A program made the position numbers and the translations under genes. Shown here piece by piece: positions 51,890-61,665 of a DNA stretch of 64,000 nucleotides. Origin of the DNA: Streptomyces sp. B93 (GTDB lineage Bacteria > Actinomycetota > Actinomycetes > Streptomycetales > Streptomycetaceae); NCBI RefSeq assembly GCF_018070565.1, contig NZ_JAGPXL010000005.1, positions 206,046 through 270,045 on the forward strand. Direction: 5' to 3'. Every line of letters begins with the position of its first letter. Position 1 is the stretch's first letter. The notes beneath the pieces were generated by a model. It worked only from the letters and a program-made list of their open reading frames with translations, did not search any database and was not told where the DNA came from.

Positions 51890-52387
51890 ATGTCGTTCCT
51901 CCGCCGCCGCAGTGCCACGCCCGCCGGGCCCGACTTCGACGTACTGGCCATGGACCCGGGCGACTGGCCCGGCAATCTCGGTGCCGGGCTGCTGCCCGCG
52001 CCCGACGGCAGCTGCCAGGGCGTCTTCCTGCGTTACGACCTGTTCGGCGGCCGCGGCCCCGCGATGATCATCGGGAACCTCCCGGAGGGCTCCCCGGCCC
52101 GCGAGATCGCCGAGGACCAGGTGCCCTTCGAGGTGGCCCAGTTGCTGCTCGCGCTGGAGAACGACGAGGAGGTCACCGTCGTCGGCACCGAGGACGTGCC
52201 GGTGATGCAGGGCGACAACCTGCTGATCGTGCGCCGCGTCAAGCTCTCCGAGAGCCGGATCTCCTGCGTTCAGTTCGACCGCAGCGACAACGTCCTGGTG
52301 ACCATCGCCGCCTGGGACCGCCCCATCACCGACGACCTCTACGCCCTGCTGAAGCCGCTCCCGGCGGAGCTGTTCCAGCAGGGCTGA
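51890..52387 (+). CDS. Conserved hypothetical protein, Streptomyces type
   Basis: A 165-residue soluble acidic protein that I do not place in a named family. It starts MSFLRRRSATPAGPDFDVLAMD and has alternating strands (FLRYDLFGGRGPAMIIGNLP; EEVTVVGTEDVPVMQGDNLLIVRRV; ISCVQFDRSDNVLVTIAAWDRP) that suggest a compact beta-barrel, ending with the amphipathic DDLYALLKPLPAELFQQG. A TACCAT hexamer lies six bases upstream of the ATG without a ribosome site, so the message may be leaderless. The cell-wall amidase gene converges 13 bases after its stop. Confidence 0.72.
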   Translation: MSFLRRRSATPAGPDFDVLAMDPGDWPGNLGAGLLPAPDGSCQGVFLRYDLFGGRGPAMIIGNLPEGSPAREIAEDQVPFEVAQLLLALENDEEVTVVGTEDVPVMQGDNLLIVRRVKLSESRISCVQFDRSDNVLVTIAAWDRPITDDLYALLKPLPAELFQQG

Positions 52388-52400
52388 GGTCCCCCGGCCC

Positions 52401-54356
52401 CTACGACCCCGACGGCACCGCCGTCACGTCCGCGGCCCGCACGAACGCCACCCGGTGGCCGTACTGGATCTCGTAGTACTGGTCGGAGCCCCGCACCACC
52501 CGGTGCCCGGCGGTGTCGAAGGTGACCGCGTAGTAGTACTCGCCGGGCACCTTGTCCCCGACCACGTACCGCTGACCCGCGGGCAGCGTGTACGGCAGCG
52601 GGGACACCGCCTGCGCGGGCACCCCCGCCGGGTACGCGCCCGCCTCCGGGTAGGCGCGGCCGTAGACGGGAACGCTCTCGCGGCCCTCCTTCGGCGTCAC
52701 CACCAGGCCCTTCGCGGACACTGCCACCGGCTGCGCGGCCGGGTTGCGGAACCAGGCCTTCTGGCCGAGGAACCAGATCGCCGTCCACTCCCCGCTGCGC
52801 CCCGCGACCGCGTACTGCTGCCCCGTGGAGACCCGTGAGCCGATGTCGTTGACATCGGTCGTGGAGCCGGAGCCGTCCGGGCGCAGTCCGATGTCCTTGA
52901 TCAGCGGGTAGTCCTCACCGGGACCGGAGTACAGCCGGACCGCGCTGGAACCGTGCACCGCGCACGGCTCGCCCCGGGTGGCGCAGCCGGTGAACTCCGG
53001 CCGGTTGGCGGCGTACTCCGGCAGGATCGTCACCAGACCGCCGGACGGACCCGCCGTCGCCTCGAAGGGGCGGCCGAGCAGCTCGAAGTAGTGCCGCCAG
53101 TCCCAGTACGGCCCCGGGTCGGTGTGCATCCCGGGGACGGTCCCGGAGGTGGGGCCGGGTACCGTGTCGTGGCCGAGGATGTGCTGCCGGTCCAGCGGGA
53201 CGCCGTACTTCTTCGCCAGGTACTTCACCAGCCGCGCCGAGGACCGGTACATCGCCTCCGTGTACCAGGCGTCCGGGCTGGCGAGGAAGCCCTCGTGCTC
53301 CAGGCCCACCGACTTGGCGTTGACGTACCAGTTGCCCGCGTGCCAGGCCACGTCCTTCGCCTTCACGTGCTGCGCGATGTGCCCGTCCGTGGAGCGCAGT
53401 GAGTAGTGCCAGGAGACGTACGTCGGGTCCTGCACCATGTGCAGCACGCCCTCCCAGGCGCCCTCCGTGTCATGGACGACGATGTAGTCGATGTCCTGGG
53501 ACGCCGGACGGTTCGCCAGGTCGTGGTTGCCGTAGTCGCCGTCGCCGAACTCCTCGTACGGCGCCGGGATCCACTCGCAGGACACCGACTTCGGGCACTC
53601 GGTGCCGTCCGCGGCTGCCGGCCGCAGACCCGCCCGCCCCAGCTGGGCGGTGTCCGGGGCGAGGCCGGGGCGTGCGGGCAGCTCGACCGTCTGGCCCGCG
53701 TCGGTGCGGCGCTGAGCGCCGCCGCGGATCACGTCGTACACGTCGTCGGCGTACGCCGCCGCCGTCGACCGGTCGTCGGCGCCGGAGAACCGCGCCACCG
53801 CCCCGTACCAGTCCGTCGGATCCGCGCTGAGGGGCTCGCCCAGCTCCCGCTGGGCCGCGGCCAGCAGCGCGGCGCCGCCCGCCACATTGGCCACCGGGTC
53901 GGTGCGCAGCGCCTCGGGGCTCAGACCGGTCAGCTCGGCCGCCCGCGGCAGGGTGCGCAGCCGGGCGGGAAGCTCCACGCCGTCCAGCGACGGTTCCGCT
54001 TCGGGCAGCAGCGCCGGGCGGGCGCTGTCGCCGCGCGGGTCCTCCGTGCCCTCGGCGTGGTGCCCGGCGCCCGCCAGCGCGGTGCGGGCGTCGGTGAGGT
54101 GCATCGGGCCGTAGCCGCCGGTCACGCTGGGCGCCCCGGCATGGGTGTCCCAGCGGGACTGGAGGTAGGAGACGCCGAGCAGCACGCTCTGTGGCACCTG
54201 GTACTCGGCGGACGCCGCGGCGAACGCCGACTGGAGCCCGGCGACGGCCGGGACGCGGGCCTCGGCGGGGGCGGCGGCCAGCAGGGGCAGCAGCAGCGCC
54301 CCGCAGGCCATGGTCTGGGCGGCCCTGGTCAAGGGCGCGCGGACGGATCCTCGCAA
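52401..54356 (-). CDS. Exported N-acetylmuramoyl-L-alanine amidase (Amidase_2/PGRP fold)
   Basis: A 651-residue exported cell-wall hydrolase. TTG 54356, with AGGAG six bases upstream, begins a Sec signal peptide (about 1-34, ACGALLLPLLAAAPAEA). Residues about 40-230 are a lytic-transglycosylase-like helical region (LLGVSYLQSRWD; GGYGPMHLTD). The amidase domain (about 285-425) has the zinc ligands in YIVVHDTEGA, VAWHAGN and HTDPGPYWDW, with GHDTVPG. The rest is an SH3-like, beta-rich tail (VRLYSGPGEDYPLI; YVVGDKVPGEYYYAVTF) probably binding the wall. It cleaves the stem peptide from muramic acid. A good vegetative promoter lies upstream (54411-54439). Confidence 0.92.
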   Translation of the reverse strand: MRGSVRAPLTRAAQTMACGALLLPLLAAAPAEARVPAVAGLQSAFAAASAEYQVPQSVLLGVSYLQSRWDTHAGAPSVTGGYGPMHLTDARTALAGAGHHAEGTEDPRGDSARPALLPEAEPSLDGVELPARLRTLPRAAELTGLSPEALRTDPVANVAGGAALLAAAQRELGEPLSADPTDWYGAVARFSGADDRSTAAAYADDVYDVIRGGAQRRTDAGQTVELPARPGLAPDTAQLGRAGLRPAAADGTECPKSVSCEWIPAPYEEFGDGDYGNHDLANRPASQDIDYIVVHDTEGAWEGVLHMVQDPTYVSWHYSLRSTDGHIAQHVKAKDVAWHAGNWYVNAKSVGLEHEGFLASPDAWYTEAMYRSSARLVKYLAKKYGVPLDRQHILGHDTVPGPTSGTVPGMHTDPGPYWDWRHYFELLGRPFEATAGPSGGLVTILPEYAANRPEFTGCATRGEPCAVHGSSAVRLYSGPGEDYPLIKDIGLRPDGSGSTTDVNDIGSRVSTGQQYAVAGRSGEWTAIWFLGQKAWFRNPAAQPVAVSAKGLVVTPKEGRESVPVYGRAYPEAGAYPAGVPAQAVSPLPYTLPAGQRYVVGDKVPGEYYYAVTFDTAGHRVVRGSDQYYEIQYGHRVAFVRAADVTAVPSGS

Positions 54357-54410
54357 TGCGGTCTCCTGTGACGGTGGGGGACGGTGAGCCGTGCGGGGCC
54401 GGGCGTGTCA

Positions 54411-54439
54411 GTCGTACCGGCTGTCCGACGATCCGTCAA
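54411..54439 (-). promoter_or_regulatory. Vegetative-type promoter of the amidase gene
   Basis: On the minus strand, TTGACG (complement of 54434-54439) and TACGAC (complement of 54411-54416) are separated by 17 bases, close to the HrdB pattern. Transcription would start near 54404, leaving a leader of about 48 bases before the TTG start at 54356. Confidence 0.55.
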
Positions 54440-54626
54440 TCATGCCCACTCGCCGGTGATTTCCCATGTCAGACCAGGTGGCGAGGAGTTTCGCCGTGGC
54501 GGTGCCCGGGCCTGCGGCGCGTCACTGGCGTACACCAATGATCACGGCGGCCGGAGGTCCGGAGCCGGAGACGACGACGCCCGCGGCGCGCCCCTGTCCC
54601 AGGCGCACCGCGGGCTGTCATCCCCA

Positions 54627-55805
54627 TCAGCGAGTGCCGACCGCCGCACGTACGGCCCGTCGGGCCAGCTGGCAGTCGTCGTGCAGCCGCCTGAGCAGCA
54701 GCCGCTGTTCCTCGCCGGACGGCGCAGCACCTGGGTGGGCCACTCCCGGTGCCGCCGGGGTCGAGTCGTGCATCGAACGCTGCACGGCCGTCTCGTAGGT
54801 GCGGATCTCCCGGGTGAGGATCAGCATCAGGTTCACCAGGAAGGCGTCCCGGGAGGCGGGCCCCGCCGACTGGGCGATCTGGCTGATGTGCCGCCGGGCC
54901 ACGGGAGCGTCGCCCAGCACCGACCACAGCGTCGCCAGGTCGTACCCGGGCAGGTACCAGCCCGCGTGCTCCCAGTCCACCAGCACTGGACCGGCCGGTG
55001 ACAGCAGCACGTTGGAGAGCAGGGCGTCGCCGTGGCAGAACTGGCCCATGCCGTGCCGGCCCGCGCTCTGCGCGATGCCGTGCAACAGCTTCTGCAGGTC
55101 GCCCAGATCGCGGTCGGTGAGCAGCCCCAGCTCGTGGTAGCGGGCGATCCGCGCCGCGTACTCCAGCGGGGCGTCGAAGGTGCCCATCGGGGGCCGCCAC
55201 GCGTTCAGTCGGCAGACCGCGCCCAGCGCCGCCCGGACGTCGGCGCGCGGCGGCGCCTCGGCCGGATGCCGCTGGAGTGCCGCCACCCGGCCCGGCATCC
55301 GCTCGATCACCAGGGTGCAGTTGTCCGGATCCGCCGCGACCAGCCGGGGCACCCGCACGGGCGGGCGGTGCCGGACGAACGAGCGGTAGGCAGCTATTTC
55401 GTGCCTGAACCGCTCGGCCCAGGCGGGCGACTGGTCCAGTAAGCACTTGGCGACGGCCGTGCTGCGCCCGGTGGTGCCCACCAGCAGCACGGACCGTCCG
55501 CTGCGGCGCAGCACCTGCACCGGGGCGAACTCCGGGCAGATCCGGTGCACCGCGGCGATCGCCGTACGCAGCTGGGCGCCCTGGGGGCCGGACAGATCGA
55601 GTCTCCCGCTGAGCGGTTGGGCGCCCGGTGCCGCGCCACGTCGCGTCCTGCCCGCTCCCAGCGCGGGGGCCGCCGGTCGCGCCGGGGCGAGATAGGGGCC
55701 GCCGCCCGTGAGGGAGGTGTCCCCCGTCCGCGGTGTGGCGGAAGCCGGGGGACGCGGGCGGAGCGACCGGGGCGGGGCGGACACGGAGGACGATGCTGCG
55801 TACAT
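54627..55805 (-). CDS. Aminoglycoside phosphotransferase (APH)-fold kinase
   Basis: A 392-residue protein. The first 85 residues are a Pro/Ser/Arg-rich disordered tail. The kinase fold follows: ATP Lys in AVAKCLLDQ near 122, catalytic loop [17 protein letters not shown] near 253 (HGDxxxxN) and metal-binding [20 protein letters not shown] near 273 (DW/DxD-like). It is thus a small-molecule kinase, perhaps for choline, homoserine or an aminoglycoside-like amine. There is no partner gene that suggests a drug-resistance role. ATG 55805 follows a GAAGGGA. It is divergent from nsdA across 245 bases containing the CTGGCG repeats. Confidence 0.85.
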   Translation of the reverse strand: MYAASSSVSAPPRSLRPRPPASATPRTGDTSLTGGGPYLAPARPAAPALGAGRTRRGAAPGAQPLSGRLDLSGPQGAQLRTAIAAVHRICPEFAPVQVLRRSGRSVLLVGTTGRSTAVAKCLLDQSPAWAERFRHEIAAYRSFVRHRPPVRVPRLVAADPDNCTLVIERMPGRVAALQRHPAEAPPRADVRAALGAVCRLNAWRPPMGTFDAPLEYAARIARYHELGLLTDRDLGDLQKLLHGIAQSAGRHGMGQFCHGDALLSNVLLSPAGPVLVDWEHAGWYLPGYDLATLWSVLGDAPVARRHISQIAQSAGPASRDAFLVNLMLILTREIRTYETAVQRSMHDSTPAAPGVAHPGAAPSGEEQRLLLRRLHDDCQLARRAVRAAVGTR

Positions 55806-55875
55806 GGGCGATACAGATCCCTTCGTGTGCCTGCTGTGCCTGCCGTAAGTCAGTACGTCACCCGGCCCGGTCACC

Positions 55876-56010
55876 CTGGCGCACCCTGGGGAATGCCCCT
55901 CGGTGACCGGGTCGGGGTGGCGCGTTCCTACCTGACACCGGATGCCCCGTGGCACACCATCTGGCGGACCCTGGCGAACCCTGGCGAATAGTCGCCCGGC
56001 AACTCTGGCG
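55876..56010. repeat. Helically phased CTGGCG repeats upstream of nsdA
   Basis: CTGGCG (or CTGGGG) occurs at 55876, 55886, 55961, 55971, 55981 and 56005. The copies at 55961, 55971 and 55981 are exactly 10 bases apart, as are the first two, so they lie on one face of the helix. They fill the divergent region between the APH-type kinase and nsdA. Confidence 0.65.
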
Positions 56011-56050
56011 CGGCTACTGTCAACTCCAGCCGAGTACCTGGGGGCTTGAC

Positions 56051-57544
56051 GTGAGCGGACAACCCAACACCCGCCTTTCGGACCTGTTCGGCCTGGCCGG
56101 CTGGTCCAAGGGAGAACTCGCGAGGCTGGTCAACCGGCAGGCGGCGGCCATGGGCCACCCCCAGCTGGCGACCGACACCTCGCGGGTGCGGCGGTGGATC
56201 GACATGGGAGAGATCCCGCGCGATCCGGTGCCGCGGGTGCTGGCGGCCCTGTTCACCGAGCGTCTCGGCCGTGTCGTGACCATTGAGGACCTCGGTCTGG
56301 TGCGGCACGGGCGTGCGGGGAAACGGCAGGGCGGCGGGAGCGTGGAGCATCCCGACGGAGTGCCGTGGGCGCCCGAGCGGACCGCCGCGGTCCTCACCGA
56401 ATTCACGGGAATGGACCTCATGCTCAATCGACGCGGCTTGGTGGGCGCGGGTGCCGTGCTCGCCGCGGGATCCGCACTCAGCAGCGCCATGCACGACTGG
56501 CTGCGCACCGACCCTTCCCTGGCCTCCGACGCTCCCCGTCTCGACGATCCCCTGCACGCCGACCCCGCTGGGTTCGACCGCTATGAGGCCGCCCCCATCG
56601 GGTCGCAGGAGATCGAGGAACTGGAGCGCTCGGTCGAGGTGTTCCGTGCCTGGGACGCGGCCCGCGGCGGCGGGCTCCAGCGCAAGGCGGTCGTGGGCCA
56701 GCTCAACGAGGTGGGCGGCATGCTCGCCTACCACCACCCCGACCATCTCCAGCGGCGCCTGTGGGGCGTCGCCGCCAACCTCGCCGTCCTCGCGGGCTGG
56801 ATGTCGCACGACGTCGGCCTGGAACCCACGGCCCAGAAGTACTTCGTCATCGCCGCCCATGCCGCCCGGGAGGGCGGCGACCGGCCCCGGGCGGGCGAGG
56901 CGCTGTCCCGGGCGGCCCGTCAGATGGTGCACCTGGGCCGCCCCGACGACGCCCTGGAGCTGATGAAGCTCGCCTCCTCCGGCTCCGGCGACGCGGTGCT
57001 GCCGCGCACCCGGGCGATGTTCCACACCGTCGAGGCGTGGGCGCAGGCCGCGATGGGCAAGTCGCAGGCGATGCGGCGCACCCTGGGCCGGGCGGAGGAC
57101 CTCTTCGTCTCCGACCGGCGCGACATCGAACCGCCGGACTGGATGCAGCTGTTCGACGAGGCCGACCTGTACGGCATGCAGGCCCTGTCCTACCGCACCC
57201 TGGCGGAGTTCGAGCCGGGCGCGGCGGCGCACGCCCAGCACTACGCCGAGAAGGCGCTGGCGCTGCGCAACGACGGACGGGAGCGGTCGAAGATCTTCGA
57301 CCATCTCTCCATGGCCTCCGCCTGCTTCATCGCGGACGACCCCGAGCAGGCGGACCGGTACGCCCGGCTGGCGCTGATGTCGATGGGGTCGAACTCCTCC
57401 CGTCGCACCTGGGACCGGCTGCGGCAGATGTACCGCCTCACCGCCCAGTACGCCGGGTACCCGAGGATCCAGGAGCTGCGCGAGGAGATCCAGCTGGCGC
57501 TGCCCAAGCCGAGGGGCAAGGGCGGCAGCGGCATGCGGGTGTAG
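56051..57544 (+). CDS. nsdA: NsdA-type regulator of development and antibiotic production (TPR protein)
   Basis: A 497-residue protein from GTG 56051, preceded by GGGGG. The N-terminal 95 residues ([60 protein letters not shown]) match the strongly conserved head of NsdA, a Streptomyces negative regulator of sporulation and antibiotic synthesis. It resembles a helix-turn-helix or adaptor domain. A hydrophobic stretch ([17 protein letters not shown], near 137-153) could be a membrane-proximal segment, and the second half is TPR-like helices ([39 protein letters not shown]). Repressor and protein-contact roles are known for the family; its own control may run through the phased CTGGCG repeats. 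Confidence 0.88.
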   Translation: MSGQPNTRLSDLFGLAGWSKGELARLVNRQAAAMGHPQLATDTSRVRRWIDMGEIPRDPVPRVLAALFTERLGRVVTIEDLGLVRHGRAGKRQGGGSVEHPDGVPWAPERTAAVLTEFTGMDLMLNRRGLVGAGAVLAAGSALSSAMHDWLRTDPSLASDAPRLDDPLHADPAGFDRYEAAPIGSQEIEELERSVEVFRAWDAARGGGLQRKAVVGQLNEVGGMLAYHHPDHLQRRLWGVAANLAVLAGWMSHDVGLEPTAQKYFVIAAHAAREGGDRPRAGEALSRAARQMVHLGRPDDALELMKLASSGSGDAVLPRTRAMFHTVEAWAQAAMGKSQAMRRTLGRAEDLFVSDRRDIEPPDWMQLFDEADLYGMQALSYRTLAEFEPGAAAHAQHYAEKALALRNDGRERSKIFDHLSMASACFIADDPEQADRYARLALMSMGSNSSRRTWDRLRQMYRLTAQYAGYPRIQELREEIQLALPKPRGKGGSGMRV

Positions 57545-57560
57545 TGCCCTAGGCCAGCCC

Positions 57561-58961
57561 CTACGCGGTCACCTGGACGACGAGCACGCACGCGTCGTCC
57601 TGACGGTCCGTGGCGCCCCACTCCTCCACGACCGTCCGCAGGCAGTCCTCCGCGGTCGGCGCCGTGCCCAGCCGCGGGGCCAGGTCGAGGAGACGGTCCG
57701 TCGCCGTGGCCGCGCTGTGCCCCGGCACCAGGCCGTCGGTGTGCAGCAGGACCAGGTCGCCCAGGCCGAGGGTCACTTCGGCCTGTCCGTAGTCGGCTCC
57801 CGAGGTGGCGCCGAGCAGCACCCCGGACGGTGGGCTGAGCCTGCGCCCCGTCCCGCCGCGGAACAGCAGTGGGGCGGGGTGTCCGGCCTGCGCCCACACC
57901 AGGGTGCGGGTGGCGGGGCGGTAGCGGCAGCAGACGGCGCTGCCGAGGGCGGGCTGGACGGTGGTGTCGAGGAGCTGGTTGAGCCGGGCGAGCAGCGGGC
58001 CCGGCTGCGTGCCCGCCATCGCCATGCCGCGTACGGCGCCCAGCAGCATCGCCATGCCGGAGGTGACCGCGACACCGTGCCCGGTGAGGTCGCCGACGCT
58101 GAGCAGGGTCTCGCCGTCGGGCAGTTCCAGCGCGTCGTACCAGTCGCCGCCGATCAGGGCGCTGCTGGCGGAGGGCAGATAGCGGGCCGCCAGTTCCAGG
58201 GTGGCGGGGCCCTGGCGCGGGAGCCGCAGGGAGCCGCGCCACCGCGGTAACACCGCCTCCTGCAACTCGACCGCGAGCCGGTGCTCGGTCTGCGCGTGCC
58301 GCTGGCGGTGGAGCGAGTCACGGGTCTCGCCGACCACGCGCTGGCTGCGCCGCAGAGCGCTCACGTCCCGCAGCACCGCCCACATGGAGGTGGTGCCGCC
58401 GTCGGTGCCGAGCACGGGTTCGCCCATCATGTGCACGGTGCGGATCTCGCCGCCGGGGCGGACGATCCGGAACTCCCCGTCGATGCGGCGGGCGTCGACC
58501 AGGCATTCGGTGACCATGGTGGTCAGCCTCGGCCGGTCCTCGTCCAGCACCAGCGAGGGCAGTTCGTCGAGGGTGAGGGGGGCGGAGCGGGGGTCGCGGC
58601 CGAGGATCTCGTACAGCTCGGCGGACCAGTGGGCCGCGTCGGTGAGGAGGTCCCACTCCGCGCTGCCGACCCGGCTGAGCAGCGAACCGCCCGGCGGCGC
58701 CGGGTCGGCGGGCCGGGGTGCGTCCGGGGGGCCGTCGCGGAGCTGGGCCAGGTGCTCGTCGAGGTCGTTGAGCTGGTGCAGCGCCAGCTCGCACAGGGCC
58801 CGCTGCCAGCGGTCCCGCGGGTCCGTGCCGTCCCCCTGGGCGTCCCTGCGTACGGCGTCCACCTCTCCCTTGAGCCGCCGGGTCTGCTTGATGAGCGCGT
58901 CGACGGGGCCGCGTCCGGGCGGCTGGGCGGCTGGGCGGTCCGCGGAGAGATGGGACGGCAT
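57561..58961 (-). CDS. PAS-PP2C (SpoIIE-type) phosphatase, stress/anti-anti-sigma regulator
   Basis: A 466-residue protein. After a coiled N-terminus (about 20-75, HALINQTRRL-like KQTRRLKGEVDAVRRDAQ), a PAS domain covers about 95-215 (SAEWDLLTDAAHWSAELYEILG; FRIVRPGGEIRTVHMMGEP; MWAVLRDVSAL). The PP2C/SpoIIE domain (about 245-465) has IGGDWYDAL (first Asp ligand), VGDLTGHGVAVTSG (metal DxxGHG) and LLLHTDGLV, ending VEEWGATDRQDDACVLVVQV. It dephosphorylates anti-sigma antagonist proteins in response to a signal sensed by PAS. No histidine kinase or anti-sigma gene is adjacent. ATG 58961 has CGGAG six bases upstream. Confidence 0.92.
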   Translation of the reverse strand: MPSHLSADRPAAQPPGRGPVDALIKQTRRLKGEVDAVRRDAQGDGTDPRDRWQRALCELALHQLNDLDEHLAQLRDGPPDAPRPADPAPPGGSLLSRVGSAEWDLLTDAAHWSAELYEILGRDPRSAPLTLDELPSLVLDEDRPRLTTMVTECLVDARRIDGEFRIVRPGGEIRTVHMMGEPVLGTDGGTTSMWAVLRDVSALRRSQRVVGETRDSLHRQRHAQTEHRLAVELQEAVLPRWRGSLRLPRQGPATLELAARYLPSASSALIGGDWYDALELPDGETLLSVGDLTGHGVAVTSGMAMLLGAVRGMAMAGTQPGPLLARLNQLLDTTVQPALGSAVCCRYRPATRTLVWAQAGHPAPLLFRGGTGRRLSPPSGVLLGATSGADYGQAEVTLGLGDLVLLHTDGLVPGHSAATATDRLLDLAPRLGTAPTAEDCLRTVVEEWGATDRQDDACVLVVQVTA

Positions 58962-59052
58962 GACGCACTCCGATGAGGGGACGGTACGGCCAAGGCGGAC
59001 GGTGGGACCGTATTGACTGTTGCACAGCCCGCGACACCCTGTAAGGGATTTG

Positions 59053-59074
59053 GCACCACACGATACGGTGGTGC
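59053..59074. promoter_or_regulatory. Inverted repeat GCACCAC-N8-GTGGTGC
   Basis: A perfect 7-bp inverted repeat with an 8-base spacer, 92 bases upstream of the phosphatase start and 171 bases past the oxidoreductase stop. It could be an operator or the end of a hairpin terminator. A separate perfect palindrome follows 3 bases later. Confidence 0.45.
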
Positions 59075-59076
59075 TC

Positions 59077-59090
59077 CTGGCATATGCCAG
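59077..59090. promoter_or_regulatory. Perfect 14-bp palindrome CTGGCATATGCCAG
   Basis: CTGGCATATGCCAG is its own reverse complement. It lies 116 bases upstream of the phosphatase start, in the 283-base gap 58962-59244, where I see no gene. It is a candidate operator for a dimeric regulator. The -10-like CATATG core makes a promoter element possible too. Confidence 0.5.
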
Positions 59091-59244
59091 TGTCTTCACG
59101 GAGCGATCGCGACGTATCCGGGGAGTACGTCGCCGGGTGCGGCAAATCGTAGCGGGGATACGGAAGTTGACGGACCGTCGGGCGTCCGGCGATGGGCCCG
59201 TTCGGGTGTTCGACGAGCCTGTGTTCCAGTGTCGTGTCCGTGTT

Positions 59245-60273
59245 CTACCGCCTGCCGGTGCCGCCGTACAGTGCCGGCCGCTCGGCCATCTCCACCGTGG
59301 TCCGGTCACCGGTCTCCAGGGCGCGGACCCCGGCCTCGGCGACCACGGAGGCCGCGTAGCCGTCCCAGGCGTCGGGGCCGGTGACCCGGCCCCGGCGGGT
59401 GGCGTCCACCCAGTCCCGCACCTCACGGTCGTAGGCGTCGGCGAACCGCACCAGATAGTCCTGCGGCACCTCCTCACGGGCACCGCCGTCCGCCGTGACG
59501 ACCATGGTGTGCTCCTCGCCGATCCGGGCGCTGCCCCGCTCGCAGACCGCCTCGCAGCGCACCTGGTAGCCGAAGCCGCAGTTGACGAAGACCTCCACGT
59601 CGACCAGGGCGCCCGCCGAGGTCTCGAACACCACGAACTGCGGGTCCAGCAGCCCGTCCGGAGCACCGGCGGACGGCCGTGGCCGCAGCACGGTCACCGC
59701 GGTCAGCTCCTGGCCCAGCAGCCAGCGGGCCGCGTCGATCTCGTGCGAGACCGAGCTGTTGACCAGCATCGCGGAGGTGAAGCCGGGCGGCGAGGAGACA
59801 TTGCGGTGCACGCAGTGCAGCATCAGCGGACGCCCCAGCCGGCCGCCGTCCAGCAGCGACTTCAGCGTGCGGTACTCGGCGTCGTAGCGGCGCATGAACC
59901 CGATCCGGGCCAGCCTGCGGCCGAGCCGCGCCTCCGCCTCCACCACCCGCAGCGCCCCCGTGGAGTCCGGGACCATCGGCTTCTCGCACAGCACCGGGAG
60001 CCCCCGCTCGAACGCCGCGAGCAGCGCCTCCTCGTGCGCCGGGCCGGGCGAGGCGATCAGTGCGGCGCCGACGCCAGGCGCGTCCAGGGCCGCCGCGGTC
60101 TCGGTGTGCACCGACACGCCCTCGATCCCGGCCACCGCCTCCTTCGCCCGCTCCGGGTCCGGGTCCGCGACGGCGGCCACCCGCGCGCCGCTCACCACCC
60201 GGTCCAGCCGCCGTATGTGGTCGGCGCCCATGTGTCCCGCACCCAGCACCGCCACGCCCAACACGTCACCCAC
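59245..60273 (-). CDS. Gfo/Idh/MocA family oxidoreductase
   Basis: A 342-residue NAD(P)-dependent sugar/inositol oxidoreductase. The Rossmann start [17 protein letters not shown] is near residues 7-23, the canonical EKP is in [11 protein letters not shown] near 90 with the catalytic Lys, and the family His/Asp region is near [19 protein letters not shown] (about 165) with His as usual. The second domain is a beta-sheet. GTG 60273 has AGGGAG seven bases upstream; further in-frame GTG codons are possible. It follows the baeRF-type gene by 61 bases on the same strand, so the pair may be co-transcribed. The substrate is probably a sugar or inositol derivative. Confidence 0.93.
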   Translation of the reverse strand: MGDVLGVAVLGAGHMGADHIRRLDRVVSGARVAAVADPDPERAKEAVAGIEGVSVHTETAAALDAPGVGAALIASPGPAHEEALLAAFERGLPVLCEKPMVPDSTGALRVVEAEARLGRRLARIGFMRRYDAEYRTLKSLLDGGRLGRPLMLHCVHRNVSSPPGFTSAMLVNSSVSHEIDAARWLLGQELTAVTVLRPRPSAGAPDGLLDPQFVVFETSAGALVDVEVFVNCGFGYQVRCEAVCERGSARIGEEHTMVVTADGGAREEVPQDYLVRFADAYDREVRDWVDATRRGRVTGPDAWDGYAASVVAEAGVRALETGDRTTVEMAERPALYGGTGRR

Positions 60274-60334
60274 GTGCGCACTCCCTTGTCGCCGGTCGTC
60301 CCGGCACAGCGTAGGCACACGTGCGCGGGGCCCG

Positions 60335-61429
60335 TCAGTAGCGCAGCACCCCGGCGATGCCGTCGGCGTCGGTGAGCATGCCGTCCGGGACGAACCGCAC
60401 CTCGGCGCCGGTCTCCAGGCACTGCTCGACGATCTCGTCCACGATGTCCTCGCGGGCGTCCAGGTCGCCGCTGTCGGCCGGGACCAGATGGCCGCCGTCG
60501 TCGCGCACGGTCGCGCGGTAGTTCTCCTCCACGGCGAGCAGCCGCACCCGGGCCTCGAGGGCGTTCTGCCAGACCTCGTCGAGACCGGCCGCGAACTCCT
60601 TGCGGCCCCGGGCCCTGACCAGTTCCTCGGCGACCGTGTCGGCGCTCAGCCGCGCCTCGGCCTCGATCAGCGGCCGGACGGCCTTCCACACCGCCTCGTG
60701 GCTGCCGTGCGCCAGCCCGCCGTGCCGGACCTGGGAGGCGCCCCGGGTGGCCCCGCCGATCTCGTCGAGCAGCGACAGCGCCGCCTGCTCACCGGTCACG
60801 TACAGCGGCCTGGGGTCCTGGCGCAGGACGGCGGCCATCGCGGTGTCCGCGTCGCGCAGGAAGCGCTTGGTGTCCTCGTCGCGGAACGCGCTCGGCACAT
60901 CACCGATCCGCTCCTGCCGCTCCGGGTCGAAGTTCCTCGTGTCCCTGGTCATCGGGAAGCCGCTGGTGTGCTCCTCGACCACCCGGTCCACCCCGCCGCT
61001 CCACAGGGTGACCCGGTCGGAGGCGACCGACAGCACCCAGAACGGCCGTTCGGAGGCCTGCGCGGAGACCAGGTTGCGGGTCAGGAAGGTGTCCGAGAGA
61101 ACCACCCGCTCCGGCACCGGCCGGGCCAGCGACCACACCTGGTGCTCACCGGGCGCGGCGAAGATCACCAGCCCGTCCTCGGTGTGGGCGAGATCGACCT
61201 CGGCGAGCGCCAGGTCGAGATGCTCCTCGACATCGACGCGCCGTTCCCGGGTGACCGCCGGGTCGTGCTCCAACTGCCGCTTGGCCTCGGCCACCACATT
61301 GCGCAGCCGGACCCGGTCCTGGTGGTTGTCGGGCTCCCGACGGTGCGTCGGGGCCAGCACGGACACCGCGGGGTAAGGACGCGGGCGCCGCAGCTCGGCG
61401 AGGGTCGCGGGACTGAGTGCGTGCTCCAT
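60335..61429 (-). CDS. baeRF-type release-factor-like protein (family 3)
   Basis: A 364-residue protein of the bacterial archaeo-eukaryotic release-factor-like group, often mislabelled chemotaxis protein in Streptomyces. It has the opening [33 protein letters not shown] (segments, near 20-55), the beta-strand [22 protein letters not shown] near 88, and a central domain with [12 protein letters not shown] and the end [24 protein letters not shown] typical of the C-terminal domain. The eRF1-like GGQ is not seen, so peptide release is unlikely. These proteins often associate with ribosome rescue or stress functions; the partner here is unknown. The ribosome site is weak. Confidence 0.8.
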   Translation of the reverse strand: MEHALSPATLAELRRPRPYPAVSVLAPTHRREPDNHQDRVRLRNVVAEAKRQLEHDPAVTRERRVDVEEHLDLALAEVDLAHTEDGLVIFAAPGEHQVWSLARPVPERVVLSDTFLTRNLVSAQASERPFWVLSVASDRVTLWSGGVDRVVEEHTSGFPMTRDTRNFDPERQERIGDVPSAFRDEDTKRFLRDADTAMAAVLRQDPRPLYVTGEQAALSLLDEIGGATRGASQVRHGGLAHGSHEAVWKAVRPLIEAEARLSADTVAEELVRARGRKEFAAGLDEVWQNALEARVRLLAVEENYRATVRDDGGHLVPADSGDLDAREDIVDEIVEQCLETGAEVRFVPDGMLTDADGIAGVLRY

Positions 61430-61665
61430 GACAGCACCATAGGTCCGATTCGTCTGGTGGGCATTCGGTGCGCGGGGCGGACCGCGTCACGGCAGGTGGG
61501 CGGGTGGCGAGGGAGCGCGCTGTGCGGCGGGTGGCTCCGGCCGGTGCCGGGGCGCCTCCGGTAGGCGGCCACCCCGGACAGCCTGGGGCCCGCCCGGCCG
61601 TCCACACCGGAACCCGAGCCCCCGCGGCGCCGCCTCGCGTCAACGCGCCCGGCCCCGCGCCCCGT

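Noticed and set aside
54357..54626. A c-di-AMP (ydaO-type) riboswitch ahead of the amidase gene, because such switches control Streptomyces cell-wall hydrolases.
   Set aside because: A promoter with a leader of only about 48 bases fits the sequence, and I could not find the conserved ydaO stems or loops.
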